A DNA stretch of 15,197 nt from the NCBI GenBank assembly GCA_905215835.1, contig CAJMRR010000035.1:1-15197 (forward strand), given 5' to 3'. The position numbers were made by a program, and so were the translations under genes. A model generated the notes under the pieces. That model had not been told where the DNA came from, did not search any database, and saw only the letters and a list, made by a program, of their open reading frames with translations. Every line of letters starts with the position of its first letter. Positions within the stretch are counted from its first letter, which is position 1. Below are positions 1 through 8,240 of this stretch, piece after piece. Origin of the DNA: an uncultured bacterium (GTDB lineage: Bacteria > Actinomycetota > Coriobacteriia > Coriobacteriales > Coriobacteriaceae).

Positions 1-1706
1 CCGAGCTGGACCGCCAGCTGCTGCGGGTGCTGAGGATGAAGCCGCGTCGTACGGCTTCGGGCGTGGCGACCATTACCGTTATCACCAAGCCCTGGCCGTG
101 CTCGGGCGATTGCCTGTTTTGCCCCAACGATCTGCGCATGCCTAAAAGCTATCTGCATGCCGAGCCGGCGTGTGCCCGTGCGGAGCAAAACTGCTTTGAC
201 CCGTATCTGCAGGTGAGTGCCCGTTTGACGGCGCTTTCGCAGATGGGGCATGCGACCGATAAGATTGAGCTCATTGTGCTCGGCGGTACCTGGAGCGACT
301 ATCCGCAAGGGTATCAGGCGTGGTTTATGTCGGAGCTCTTCCGCGCGCTCAATGACGATGCCGTGGCTGGTGTGGCGGCTAACCCCATGTTGGCGCGTCC
401 GGGCATCAGCCGTGCCGAGGCGGGGCGCCTGCTCGATGACGCGCCCGCCGATGCGCTGCCGCCGGTGGTGGCGGAGCGTCGCGAGCGCTATCGGGCTGCC
501 GGTATTGCGACCGACGAGGCTGAGCTTGCTGCCGGCGTTGCCGACGAGCAGGGGCGTGTGGATGCTTTCGTTGGTGGCTATAACCGCGCAGTGCGTCGTC
601 TGTACGGCCCCGGTACGCCATGGGGCGAGGCTGCCGAGTGGCAGACGGCAACGATGGAGGAGCTCGAGCGTCAGCAGCGCATCAACGAGACAGCGAAGCA
701 TCGCGTGGTGGGGCTCGTTATCGAGACGCGCCCCGATGCCGTAACGCCGCAGGCCCTCACGCTCATCCGCCGCCTGGGTTGCACCAAGATTCAGATGGGC
801 ATCCAAAGCCTTGACCAGCACCTGCTCGACATCAACGAGCGTCGTATTTCGGTGGCTCAGATCGAGCGGGCGTTTTCGCTTGCGCGCCTATTTGGCTTTA
901 AGATCCACGCGCACTTTATGCTCAATTTGCTGGGTGCTACGCCCGAGGGGGATAAGCGCGACTACGAGCGCTTTATGACCGAAGGGGCCTTTATGCCCGA
1001 CGAGGTCAAGGTTTACCCGTGCGCGCTCATCGAGGGTTCGCGCCTGGTGGGCTGTTATGAGCGTGGCGAGTGGCGCCCCTATACCGAGGAGGAGCTGCTC
1101 GACGTGCTGGCCGATGACATCGTGGTGACGCCGGCGTTCTGCCGCATCAGCCGCATGATTCGCGACTTTAGCTCCGACGACATCATGGTGGGCAACAAGA
1201 AGCCCAACCTGCGTCAGCTCGTCGAAAACCGCTTGGCGGCTCGTGGGGAAGGCGCGACGGTGCGCGAGATCCGCTATCGCGAGATCAGCACGGCGGGTGC
1301 CGACTTGGATGAGCTGACCCTTGACGAGGAGGTGGCGTACGAGACGCCGGTGACGCACGAGCGCTTTTTGCAGTGGGTGACGCCGCAGGGCAAGATCGCG
1401 GGCTTTTTGCGGTTGTCGCTGCCCGACCATTCGTTTGTTGCCGCGCATGCGGACGAGTTGCTGACGACGCCGGATGAGGCGATGATTCGCGAGGTGCACG
1501 TGTATGGCATGGCGGCGCGCGTGGGGGATCAAGGCCAGGCAGCCCAGCACCATGGATTGGGACGGTCGCTGGTGGAGCGTGCGTGCCATATTGCTCGGGA
1601 CGCGGGCTATGCGCGCATCAACGTGATCAGCGCGATTGGTACGCGCGAGTACTATCGCCATTTGGGTTTTTACGACCACGGACTCTATCTGCAAAAGGAG
1701 CTCTAG
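1..1706 (+). CDS. elp3: Elp3-family tRNA U34 radical SAM/acetyltransferase (5' partial)
   Basis: Elp3 uses a radical SAM centre and acetyl-CoA to add a carboxymethyl-type group to C5 of wobble uridine-34 in tRNA. Counting residues from the in-frame GTG at base 27, a CX3CX2C cluster motif lies at C25, C29 and C32, followed by PKSY and EPA motifs typical of Elp3. IETRPDAV is at 232-239 and KIQMGIQSLD at 254-263. The C-terminal GNAT domain shows QHHGLGRSL (507-515) and REYYRHLGF (540-548), the usual Elp3 ending. The frame stays open to base 3 and the first codons read like the conserved Elp3 stretch before the cysteines, so the real start lies left of the window. About 110 residues separate FRALND from KHRVVGL, where I expect a much shorter linker; this looks like an insertion. 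The next gene starts one base after the stop, so the two are probably co-transcribed. Confidence 0.93.
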   Translation, partial: ELDRQLLRVLRMKPRRTASGVATITVITKPWPCSGDCLFCPNDLRMPKSYLHAEPACARAEQNCFDPYLQVSARLTALSQMGHATDKIELIVLGGTWSDYPQGYQAWFMSELFRALNDDAVAGVAANPMLARPGISRAEAGRLLDDAPADALPPVVAERRERYRAAGIATDEAELAAGVADEQGRVDAFVGGYNRAVRRLYGPGTPWGEAAEWQTATMEELERQQRINETAKHRVVGLVIETRPDAVTPQALTLIRRLGCTKIQMGIQSLDQHLLDINERRISVAQIERAFSLARLFGFKIHAHFMLNLLGATPEGDKRDYERFMTEGAFMPDEVKVYPCALIEGSRLVGCYERGEWRPYTEEELLDVLADDIVVTPAFCRISRMIRDFSSDDIMVGNKKPNLRQLVENRLAARGEGATVREIRYREISTAGADLDELTLDEEVAYETPVTHERFLQWVTPQGKIAGFLRLSLPDHSFVAAHADELLTTPDEAMIREVHVYGMAARVGDQGQAAQHHGLGRSLVERACHIARDAGYARINVISAIGTREYYRHLGFYDHGLYLQKEL

Positions 1707-2585
1707 ATGAACAAGTCGAGTGTTTCTGCCGGCGTCGTTGCCGGCGTTGCTCTGGGAGCCGCGGCGCTGGGTGCGGCCGCCGTCGCTGTTCGTGCTGCCT
1801 GTCTGCAGGTTGCGCGAACCCGCAATGGGTTGGCGCGTGTGAAGCGCGTGCACGATGAGGGCGGCGATGAGATTCGCGTGTTGGTGCAAGGTGGCGTCTA
1901 CCAAAGCGCAAGCTACGTTGGCGAGCGTTGGGCGGAGCCCGTCTTTACGTACTATCGTGCGTTTGACGACGTGTTTGAGGCCGAGGATGCGATGCGCGAC
2001 GCTTACGGTCACGGTATCAACCGCATGCTTATGCTGGGCGGCGGCGGGTTTGCCTACCCTAAGTTCGCGCTGATGTCGCACGAGGGCTTGCGCATGGACG
2101 TCATCGAGTATGACGGAGAGATTACGCGCCTGGCGCGTCGCTGGTTCTACCTAGACGAGCTGGAGCGCGCGGTGGGCGATCGCCTGCGAGTGATTACCGC
2201 TGAGGCGCGTTCGTATCTGGGCGTGACGAGCGTGGGGCATCGTCGCTACGACGTGATCGTGAGCGATTGCTTTGGCGGTGCCGAACCCGTACGCGAGCTG
2301 GCAACGGTTGAGGCGTTGCGTTTAGTGCGGGGCAGCTTGAACCCGGGCGGCATCTACGTTGCCAATATCGTGGGCGCAAACGAGGGGAGCGACGTGACGT
2401 TCCTGCGCGATTGCGCCGCCACGGCACTCGAGGTATTCGCCCACGCCTGGGTGGTCCCCTGTGGCGATGCGGAGTTCGGCGGCGAGGAAAACTACCTGCT
2501 CATCGCCAGCGACGGTGACTATGTCTTTGCCGAAGCCGTGCCCTTCGACGCCGACTTCCTCGGCACCGCCCTTCACGACAAGTAA
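1707..2585 (+). CDS. Membrane-anchored spermidine synthase-like SAM-binding protein
   Basis: This 292-residue protein has a hydrophobic N-terminal segment (about 7-32), likely a single membrane anchor, followed by a Rossmann fold of the spermidine synthase/methyltransferase type. The glycine-rich nucleotide loop is MLGGGGFAYPKF (109-120), a VIEYDGEI strand (132-139) supplies the acidic residue, and YDVIVSDCFGG (181-191) matches the strand after the binding pocket. The GGVYQSASYVGE segment (62-73) matches the usual start of spermidine-synthase-like domains. The DxxDP-type acidic loop that carries the catalytic aspartate in true aminopropyltransferases is not obvious; SDCFGGAEP stands in its place. 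The substrate therefore cannot be named and a methyltransferase role is equally possible. ATG 1707 follows the elp3 stop directly, with AAAAGGAG 6 bases upstream. Confidence 0.75.
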   Translation: MNKSSVSAGVVAGVALGAAALGAAAVAVRAACLQVARTRNGLARVKRVHDEGGDEIRVLVQGGVYQSASYVGERWAEPVFTYYRAFDDVFEAEDAMRDAYGHGINRMLMLGGGGFAYPKFALMSHEGLRMDVIEYDGEITRLARRWFYLDELERAVGDRLRVITAEARSYLGVTSVGHRRYDVIVSDCFGGAEPVRELATVEALRLVRGSLNPGGIYVANIVGANEGSDVTFLRDCAATALEVFAHAWVVPCGDAEFGGEENYLLIASDGDYVFAEAVPFDADFLGTALHDK

Positions 2586-2611
2586 GTCTCCCCGTCCCAA
2601 AAAGACTGGTC

Positions 2612-5056
2612 TTAGGCGTGGTCGCGCCAGCTGAGGACGCGCTGCTTCATGCCCTCTATGTCGAGCACGCCTTCGGCAAAGCCCTTGCGCACGAGCTCTT
2701 CGGGAACAAACTCGTCGTAGCGGTCAAAGTAAGGCACCTCGCCAGGATAGACGAGCTCGATGGGATCGAAGTCTTTCTCGGCCTCGGCGGCGAGTACCTC
2801 AAAGAACGTCTCCTCGTCGGCCTTCATCTTAAACTGCATAAAGTACGGGCGTGACGGGTCGAGTCCGCGAAGGCCCAGCTCCGCGGCACACTTAATCTTG
2901 AGCATGCGCTCGAGTGCCAAAAAGGCGTAGCTGCCCAGCCAGGGGAAGAGCACCCAGGTGTCGCCACCCAGGTTGATGAGTGGCTTAGTTCCCGCACCCG
3001 AAAGCTCAGCAGTATGACGAGCCTGCGCCAGACGGGCCCGTGCGTTACCCATAAGGTACGGATATGCCGCGTGCTCGTTGAGCGCCTTGCGCATACGTTC
3101 GAGTACGTGTGTATTGATATCACCAGGGCAGTCGCCAAAATAGGCCGGCACGCGACCTTTTACCTGCGTGGCAAAGACGGTATGACGCTTCCAATCCACT
3201 TCCTCGACAATCCAGCAATGGCCTGCGATGGCGATGCGCTCACCGGGCGGTGGCGGATTGACGATTGTGCCCAGCTCGGCCGACTCGCTGCGAACGGTGA
3301 ACTCCTCGTTTTCCTGGAACACGGCGTAGAACTTAAAGTTGTTGATGATGCGCTCGCCCGCGAGGCCCACGATAAGCCCACCACCTTCGGTGACCTGGAT
3401 ATGATCGATCTTGATGAGGTGACGCAGCAGCACGCGATAGTCATCGGTCGAGACGCGGTGGAAGTAGCTGAGCGTGAGCACGCGCTGAGCAAGTTCCGCC
3501 GGCGTGAGCTCTCCGGTGCTGGCGAGGGTCGACATGGTTTGGTGATAGAGCAGACTGTAGGGGAGTCGATCGAGCTCAGGCGGCTCGACCCACTTTTCCT
3601 CGCGATAGAGTTGTACGAGCGCGATGCCTTGCAGGAGCTTCCACGGGATGGTCTCGGGCATCATCGTGCGCGGCTCGGGCTCTTCCTCGCGCATGACGAA
3701 CCACATCTCGGGCGGAAGATCGCGGCGCCCCGTGCGGCCCATTCGCTGCAAAAAAGAGCTGACGGTAAACGGCGCGTCGATCTGAAACGCACGCTCCAGA
3801 CGGCCGATATCGATACCGAGTTCCAGCGTAGAGGTGGTGACGGTTGTCTGTGCCTGCTCTTCATCGCGCATGAGTTCTTCGGTCGTCTCGCGTAGTGATG
3901 CCGAAAGATTGCCATGGTGGATGAGAAAACGGTCGGGCTCGTGTCGACTTTCGCAGTAGCTGCGCAGCATGGAGCACACGGCCTCTGCCTCCTCGCGCGA
4001 GTTGGCAAAGACCAGGCACTTGCGGCCGCGCGTATGCTCAAAGATATAGCCCATACCGGGGTCGGCGTTGTCGGGCGCCGTGTCGGTGGGGTTGAGAAGT
4101 GCCTGCTCGGTTGCTCGGGGGATGTCGACTTCGCCCTCGGGGGCCGAGGAAGTGCGACGGTCTTTGGGAGCGGCCTTGCCCCGCGCCTGCTCGCGACGTT
4201 GACGGCGCTCCTCTTGTGCGAGTTGTCCGCTGTGGCGCATGTCTTGGGCGCCGGCGGGCAGTGCCGCGGATGCTGCCGCCTCGATGCGCTCGCACGCAAG
4301 CACTTCGGCCTCTTGAGGACCCGTGCTCTCGAATCCTCGTTGCTGAGCCTGGGGGCCAGAGTTGTAGAAGTGCTCCATGGAGATGCGCCACACGCGGCGC
4401 GGTTCCTCAAAGCGGGGGATAACGCAGTCGCGCCCCGTTCCCTGTGAGAGAAAAGCGCCCGTGCGCTCGGGGTCGCCGATGGTAGCCGAAAGACCAATGC
4501 GGCGAGGTTGCACGCCGGCCATGCGCGAGAGTCGCTCGATAAGGCAGAGCGTCTGACCGCCGCGGTCGCCGCGCATGAGCGAATGAACCTCGTCGATAAC
4601 CACATAGCGCAGGTCGCAAAACATACGAGGGATTGCCATGTGCTTATGGATCAGGAGCGCCTCGAGCGACTCGGGCGTAATCTGCAAGATACCGCTCGGT
4701 TTTTTGATGAGCTTAGCCTTGTGCGACTGCGAGACATCGCCATGCCAGTGCCAGACGGGGATGTCGGCCTCTTCGCAGAGGTCGTTGAGGCGGACGAATT
4801 GGTCGTTGATGAGCGCCTTGAGGGGGCCAATGTAGAGGGCGCCCACGCTTGCGGGCGGCCTCTCCCAAAACTCGGTCAGGATGGGAAAGAAGGCTGCCTC
4901 GGTTTTGCCGGAAGCTGTGGATGCCGTCAGGAGTACATTGTCTTGTGTGTTAAAGATGGCATCTGCCGCCGCAACCTGGATAGAGCGCAGGCTCTCCCAA
5001 TCGTGGGAGTAGATGAAGTCTTGGATAAACGGGGCGTAGCGGTCAAAGGCGTTCAC
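2612..5056 (-). CDS. sngC: Shango SngC: Lhr-like DEVH-box helicase
   Basis: An 814-residue superfamily 2 helicase. Counting from the GTG start, motif I is TASTASGKT (44-52), the DEVH box is 155-158, SAT is 190-192, motif V LELGIDIG is near 411-418, and motif VI QRMGRTGRR is 437-445. The roughly 370 residues after the RecA core resemble the winged-helix and barrel region of Lhr/BrxH-type helicases. An unusual charged, Arg/Lys- and Ala-rich insertion (about 250-335) separates the two RecA lobes. GTG 5056 is chosen because AAAGGAGG lies 4 bases before it; an upstream TTG at 5086 has no comparable site. It is the third gene after the TerB and ATPase genes, which fits SngC of Shango phage defence (family knowledge). 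It probably acts on DNA together with SngB, but its substrate is not known from sequence. It converges with the preceding plus-strand gene across a 26-bp gap. Confidence 0.88.
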   Translation of the reverse strand: MNAFDRYAPFIQDFIYSHDWESLRSIQVAAADAIFNTQDNVLLTASTASGKTEAAFFPILTEFWERPPASVGALYIGPLKALINDQFVRLNDLCEEADIPVWHWHGDVSQSHKAKLIKKPSGILQITPESLEALLIHKHMAIPRMFCDLRYVVIDEVHSLMRGDRGGQTLCLIERLSRMAGVQPRRIGLSATIGDPERTGAFLSQGTGRDCVIPRFEEPRRVWRISMEHFYNSGPQAQQRGFESTGPQEAEVLACERIEAAASAALPAGAQDMRHSGQLAQEERRQRREQARGKAAPKDRRTSSAPEGEVDIPRATEQALLNPTDTAPDNADPGMGYIFEHTRGRKCLVFANSREEAEAVCSMLRSYCESRHEPDRFLIHHGNLSASLRETTEELMRDEEQAQTTVTTSTLELGIDIGRLERAFQIDAPFTVSSFLQRMGRTGRRDLPPEMWFVMREEEPEPRTMMPETIPWKLLQGIALVQLYREEKWVEPPELDRLPYSLLYHQTMSTLASTGELTPAELAQRVLTLSYFHRVSTDDYRVLLRHLIKIDHIQVTEGGGLIVGLAGERIINNFKFYAVFQENEEFTVRSESAELGTIVNPPPPGERIAIAGHCWIVEEVDWKRHTVFATQVKGRVPAYFGDCPGDINTHVLERMRKALNEHAAYPYLMGNARARLAQARHTAELSGAGTKPLINLGGDTWVLFPWLGSYAFLALERMLKIKCAAELGLRGLDPSRPYFMQFKMKADEETFFEVLAAEAEKDFDPIELVYPGEVPYFDRYDEFVPEELVRKGFAEGVLDIEGMKQRVLSWRDHA

Positions 5057-5060
5057 GGGG

Positions 5061-5068
5061 CCTCCTTT
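5061..5068 (-). promoter_or_regulatory. Ribosome binding site that fixes the sngC start
   Basis: On the minus strand AAAGGAGG lies 4 bases before GTG 5056, making this the likely start rather than the TTG 30 bases further upstream. Confidence 0.7.
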
Positions 5069-5133
5069 CAAAAACGAATCTCTCAACGCGGTGGGCAGTG
5101 GCTTGCTGCATTACTGCCTCGACGTTTGCCCAG

Positions 5134-5172
5134 ATAAAACCTGCCAAAATAAACCTGTCTCTTTTTGGCAGG
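5134..5172 (-). terminator. Terminator or attenuator hairpin between sngB and sngC
   Basis: On the minus strand the bases directly after the sngB stop form a perfect 10-bp stem, CCTGCCAAAA (5172-5163) pairing with TTTTGGCAGG (5149-5140), around a 13-base loop, followed at once by TTTTAT (5139-5134). This is the shape of an intrinsic terminator in the direction of sngC transcription. On the plus strand no T-run follows. Because the 5' arm touches the stop codon, a terminating ribosome would cover it, so read-through into sngC may depend on sngB translation (inference). Confidence 0.6.
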
Positions 5173-6477
5173 CTAGATGGTGAATTCGGCGAAGTTGCGA
5201 TCGTCGTCTGCGGTGCCAGTGTCGTCTGTTGCGCCTGCCGGTGCCAGCGCGTCGCCACCGACGCTTTGCAGCAACTCGGCCACGTTAGCATCGGGATTTT
5301 GACACAGGATATCGAGCAGCTCGATAAAGTCGCGGATGACCTCGCGGGGCGTCAGATGCGTGTCGGCCCCCACGCGGCCAAACTCAATCTTGAGGAAGTC
5401 CACCAAGTCGTTCTCGGTAAGCGTGGGCGTCCAGCCAAAGTAGCCGGCATGAATCTGCATAAGCTTTTCGATGAGCACCAGCAGCTCCTCGTAGGTGAGC
5501 GGCTGCAGGCGGATGATGGGCGCGAGCATGTCTTTGAGGTCATCGCGCGCAAAACGGCCCTGAGCGAGACGGCTCCGAAGGGCCTCGTAGGAAAAGACGC
5601 CGCGGCGGCGGTCTTCGATGGAGGTTGGCGTGCCGCCCATAATCATGCCCAGGTACTGCGCCTTGCCCTGGAGCGTGTCGTTGTACATGGTCAGGATCTT
5701 CTCGTAGTTGTACTGGCGCGTGATAGCGTTGGGAATCTTATACAGATTCACGAGCTCGTCGATGAGCACCAACATACCCTTGTAGCCGCTGCAGACCAAA
5801 AAACGCGCGATGAGCTTAACGTAGTCGTACCAGTCGTCGTCGCTGATGATGGTCGAGGAGCCCAGCTCGGCGCGAGCCTCGCTCTTGGTGCGGTATTCGC
5901 CGCGGATCCATTTGGTCACGCGGCTCATGGCCTCTTCGTCGCTTTCGGATACAGCCGTGCGATAGCGTCGGAGCATGCGGGCGAAGTCGAAGCCGTGGAC
6001 CATCTCCTCGAGCGGGGCCAGCTGGGCATTGACGACCGACTCGTCGACGTCGGCACACGAGGCGACCCAGCGATCCAGAATAAGGTTGAGCGCACCGCCC
6101 TCGGGGCGCGTTTTGGTCGATATATTGCGGATGAGCTCGCGGTAGGTGGCAAGGCCCTGTCCCTGACCGCCCTGCAGGCGGCGCTCGGGCGACAGGTCGG
6201 CATCGGCGACGACGAATCCCTCGCCCATGGCGTGCGTGCGGATGGTCTGGAGCAAAAAGCTCTTGCCGGCGCCGTAACGACCGACCAGAAAGCGGAAGCT
6301 TGCGCCGCCGTCGGCGATGAGACTCAGGTCGGTGAGCAGGGCGCGGATCTCGACCTCGCGCCCTACGGTGATGTAGGGAAGGCCGATGCGCGGGACCACG
6401 CCGCCCTTGAGCGAGTTGAGAATGACGGCAGCGACGCGCTTGGGCACGCGGGGTGCTGCGGATGCGGTATCACTCAT
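5173..6477 (-). CDS. sngB: Shango SngB: DUF2791/BrxD-like P-loop ATPase
   Basis: A 434-residue ATPase. The Walker A motif is GRYGAGKS (66-73) and the Walker B strand with its catalytic acids is MLVLIDEL (235-242, D240 and E241). The start (RVAAVILNSLKGGVVPRIGLPYI, written here as residues 14-36) and the VGRE segment at 38-41 match the DUF2791 ATP-binding family that includes BrxD of BREX systems. The C-terminal part (about 300-400) is helical and contains LTEND and LTPREVIRDF segments typical of this family. ATG 6475-6477 overlaps the sngA stop (8-bp overlap), which suggests translational coupling and a fixed ratio with SngA. By family knowledge this is the middle subunit of Shango. It likely hydrolyses ATP to drive or gate the helicase encoded next, but the mechanism cannot be read from the sequence. 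Confidence 0.88.
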   Translation of the reverse strand: MSDTASAAPRVPKRVAAVILNSLKGGVVPRIGLPYITVGREVEIRALLTDLSLIADGGASFRFLVGRYGAGKSFLLQTIRTHAMGEGFVVADADLSPERRLQGGQGQGLATYRELIRNISTKTRPEGGALNLILDRWVASCADVDESVVNAQLAPLEEMVHGFDFARMLRRYRTAVSESDEEAMSRVTKWIRGEYRTKSEARAELGSSTIISDDDWYDYVKLIARFLVCSGYKGMLVLIDELVNLYKIPNAITRQYNYEKILTMYNDTLQGKAQYLGMIMGGTPTSIEDRRRGVFSYEALRSRLAQGRFARDDLKDMLAPIIRLQPLTYEELLVLIEKLMQIHAGYFGWTPTLTENDLVDFLKIEFGRVGADTHLTPREVIRDFIELLDILCQNPDANVAELLQSVGGDALAPAGATDDTGTADDDRNFAEFTI

Positions 6478-8230
6478 GGTCTAGGTATCCTCTCACGTCT
6501 GCTTCGTAGTCCTCGATAATCTGCGGTCCTGCCGCTCCAAACTCGATAACGGTGTCGCCCACCAGGTCAAAGAGTGCCTCGTTGATGCTGTCGACGAGCA
6601 TATCCTCGCTCTGGCCCGATTGCGCTACCGCCGATTCCGCCTGTACTGCGTTGTGCTCGAGCAGCGCGCGGAGATAGGCGTCTGCGGCGGGCGCGAGTTC
6701 GTTCGTTGCGTCAGCGGGCGCAGCGGCTGCGAACGTTGACGTTGACGCGAGAAGCGGTGCCACGACACCAAACTGTTCGGTGGATATGGTCGGCCCGTCG
6801 GTCAAGTCCTGCCGAATGGGTGTCACGACCGCCTCGACAATCGCGTCGGCTACGGGCTCGGCTTCCGGTTGCCCTGAGCCCGCTGCCTCGGCTTCCACAG
6901 GTGCGCCGTCCTCGCGCTCTTCATCGATCAAAAGCGCTTCGCGCGTTTGCGCAGCGGCGCTCCGAATGTGCCCCAGCTGACTCAGATCGATATCGATCTT
7001 GACGGGCTGGTGTGCGGCGTCCCACGAAAGCCATGCCACAATCTCGTCATCGATAATCTTGGCCAGATATTTGGGGACCTTTTCTTCCTTAAGGGGATGG
7101 GCGGGGTCCAGCGCCAGGCGCAGGCGTTGGTCGCAGGCGCGCATCATTTCACCGAGCTTGCTGCTCTTTTGCCTGCTGCCATGGATACGCATGCATTCCC
7201 AAAAGCCGTTTTGGCAACGGTAGATATGGATGGGATCCAGGCGGTATTCGCAGTCCTCGTGGCGCTCGGGCGCAAAGAATACGGCTGAGGCAAACATGGT
7301 GTAGGGCATGGCCGTCTCCTCCCCAAATAAACTCGCCACGATGCCGGTCTTTCGGTGCGTGTCATAGTAGCGCGCCATGCGGACATACACGGCGCATGCC
7401 ACGTGGCGCAGATCGCGGTGGTGGCTGCGGTCGAGCCGCGAGTTACTTAGGTTGTACGTGGAGAGGGCGTTGATGGCGGCCATGAGTCGCTCCTCGCGCA
7501 CCTCATCGGGCGGAAGGGGGAGCGTGGGCTCGGAGGTTTTGCGACGCTTGGGGGTCTGGCCGGACGGTGCCGGTGCTGGTACAAGGTCTCGTGCCGCGCG
7601 CCGCAGCTCGATAAGGGCGTTGTCGAACATGACGGTTTTAGAATCACGAAGCAGCTTGGGGTCGAGCCCGTGGAACACGGCGTAGTCCTGCAACCACACG
7701 CGTGCAAACCGGTCGATGCCGGGCTCGAAGGCGCGGTAGGCATCCCAAAAGGCCTTGATCTTGTTAAAACCATCGAGCGGGTTATTTACGCCAATGCCGC
7801 AAATCAGCTCATAGAGATACAGAAAGGCAAAGGACGTAGACGTTTCCTCGACGGTTCCGCGGCGCACTTGGGCACGCCAGGTAAAGTAGCCGCGCAACTG
7901 CCGGTCGCTCATGGCGTTGTAGGTGGGAAAGTACGACTTAAAGGTGCCGTTGTAGGGACAGTCGTCCTCAAAGTCGGCCATCAGCAGGCCCTGGCGGTAG
8001 AAAAGCTCGGCTTCCGAAAGCCAGCGACCTGCGCCGCCTTTGGGGTCATCCTGCCAGCGCGATATCTCGCGCATTTTACGGTATTGGTCGGGGAGGAAAT
8101 TCTGCATCTGTCGGCCGGTTTTGAGAATCGGCTCGTCTGCGTAGACTTCATGTGAGAAGCGGGCAGACTGATGGGTTCGGGCCTCGGCCATAATGCGCTC
8201 GATGAGCATCTTGATGTCCTGGTCGGCCAC
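6470..8230 (-). CDS. sngA: Shango SngA: TerB-N/TerB-C domain protein
   Basis: A 586-residue soluble protein. The N-terminal region carries the TerB-N signature: GLLMADFEDDCPYNG (81-95), SYFPTYNAMS (99-108), QLRGYFTWR (111-119) and SFAFLYLYELICGIG (133-147). After a basic linker (about 215-240) comes a second conserved block (270-430), then an Ala/Glu-rich low-complexity stretch (about 440-515), and a TerB-C ending with SEDMLVDSINEALFDLVGD (541-559) and IEDYEADVRGYL (572-583). TerB-N/TerB-C proteins paired with an ATPase and a helicase were described as a DNA-processing branch of Ter systems, and the trio was later shown to be an anti-phage system, Shango. The start is GTG 8230, with GAGGAGGAG just upstream (core AGGAGG 4 bases away). 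It is first in the operon. No metal ligands or nuclease motif are visible, so its biochemical role is open. Confidence 0.88.
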   Translation of the reverse strand: MADQDIKMLIERIMAEARTHQSARFSHEVYADEPILKTGRQMQNFLPDQYRKMREISRWQDDPKGGAGRWLSEAELFYRQGLLMADFEDDCPYNGTFKSYFPTYNAMSDRQLRGYFTWRAQVRRGTVEETSTSFAFLYLYELICGIGVNNPLDGFNKIKAFWDAYRAFEPGIDRFARVWLQDYAVFHGLDPKLLRDSKTVMFDNALIELRRAARDLVPAPAPSGQTPKRRKTSEPTLPLPPDEVREERLMAAINALSTYNLSNSRLDRSHHRDLRHVACAVYVRMARYYDTHRKTGIVASLFGEETAMPYTMFASAVFFAPERHEDCEYRLDPIHIYRCQNGFWECMRIHGSRQKSSKLGEMMRACDQRLRLALDPAHPLKEEKVPKYLAKIIDDEIVAWLSWDAAHQPVKIDIDLSQLGHIRSAAAQTREALLIDEEREDGAPVEAEAAGSGQPEAEPVADAIVEAVVTPIRQDLTDGPTISTEQFGVVAPLLASTSTFAAAAPADATNELAPAADAYLRALLEHNAVQAESAVAQSGQSEDMLVDSINEALFDLVGDTVIEFGAAGPQIIEDYEADVRGYLDHE

Positions 8231-8240
8231 CGCTCCTCCT

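Noticed and set aside
888..2081. Long minus-strand ORF (397 codons) antisense to elp3 and the next gene
   Set aside because: It spans two well-supported plus-strand genes, has low-complexity His/Arg-rich content and no recognisable domain. It is a GC-rich antisense shadow.
2601..2613. Small inverted repeat AAGAC/GTCTT between the converging genes
   Set aside because: A 5-bp stem with a 2-base loop and no T-run is too weak to call a terminator.
2612..6477. BREX type 2-like pair (BrxD-like ATPase and BrxH-like helicase)
   Set aside because: Neither PglZ, PglX nor BrxC-type genes are present, and a TerB protein is fused into the operon by overlap, which fits Shango rather than BREX.
5098..6519. 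Long plus-strand ORF (473 codons) opposite sngB
   Set aside because: The opposite strand encodes a protein with intact Walker A and B motifs, while this ORF has no domain features and no good ribosome site.
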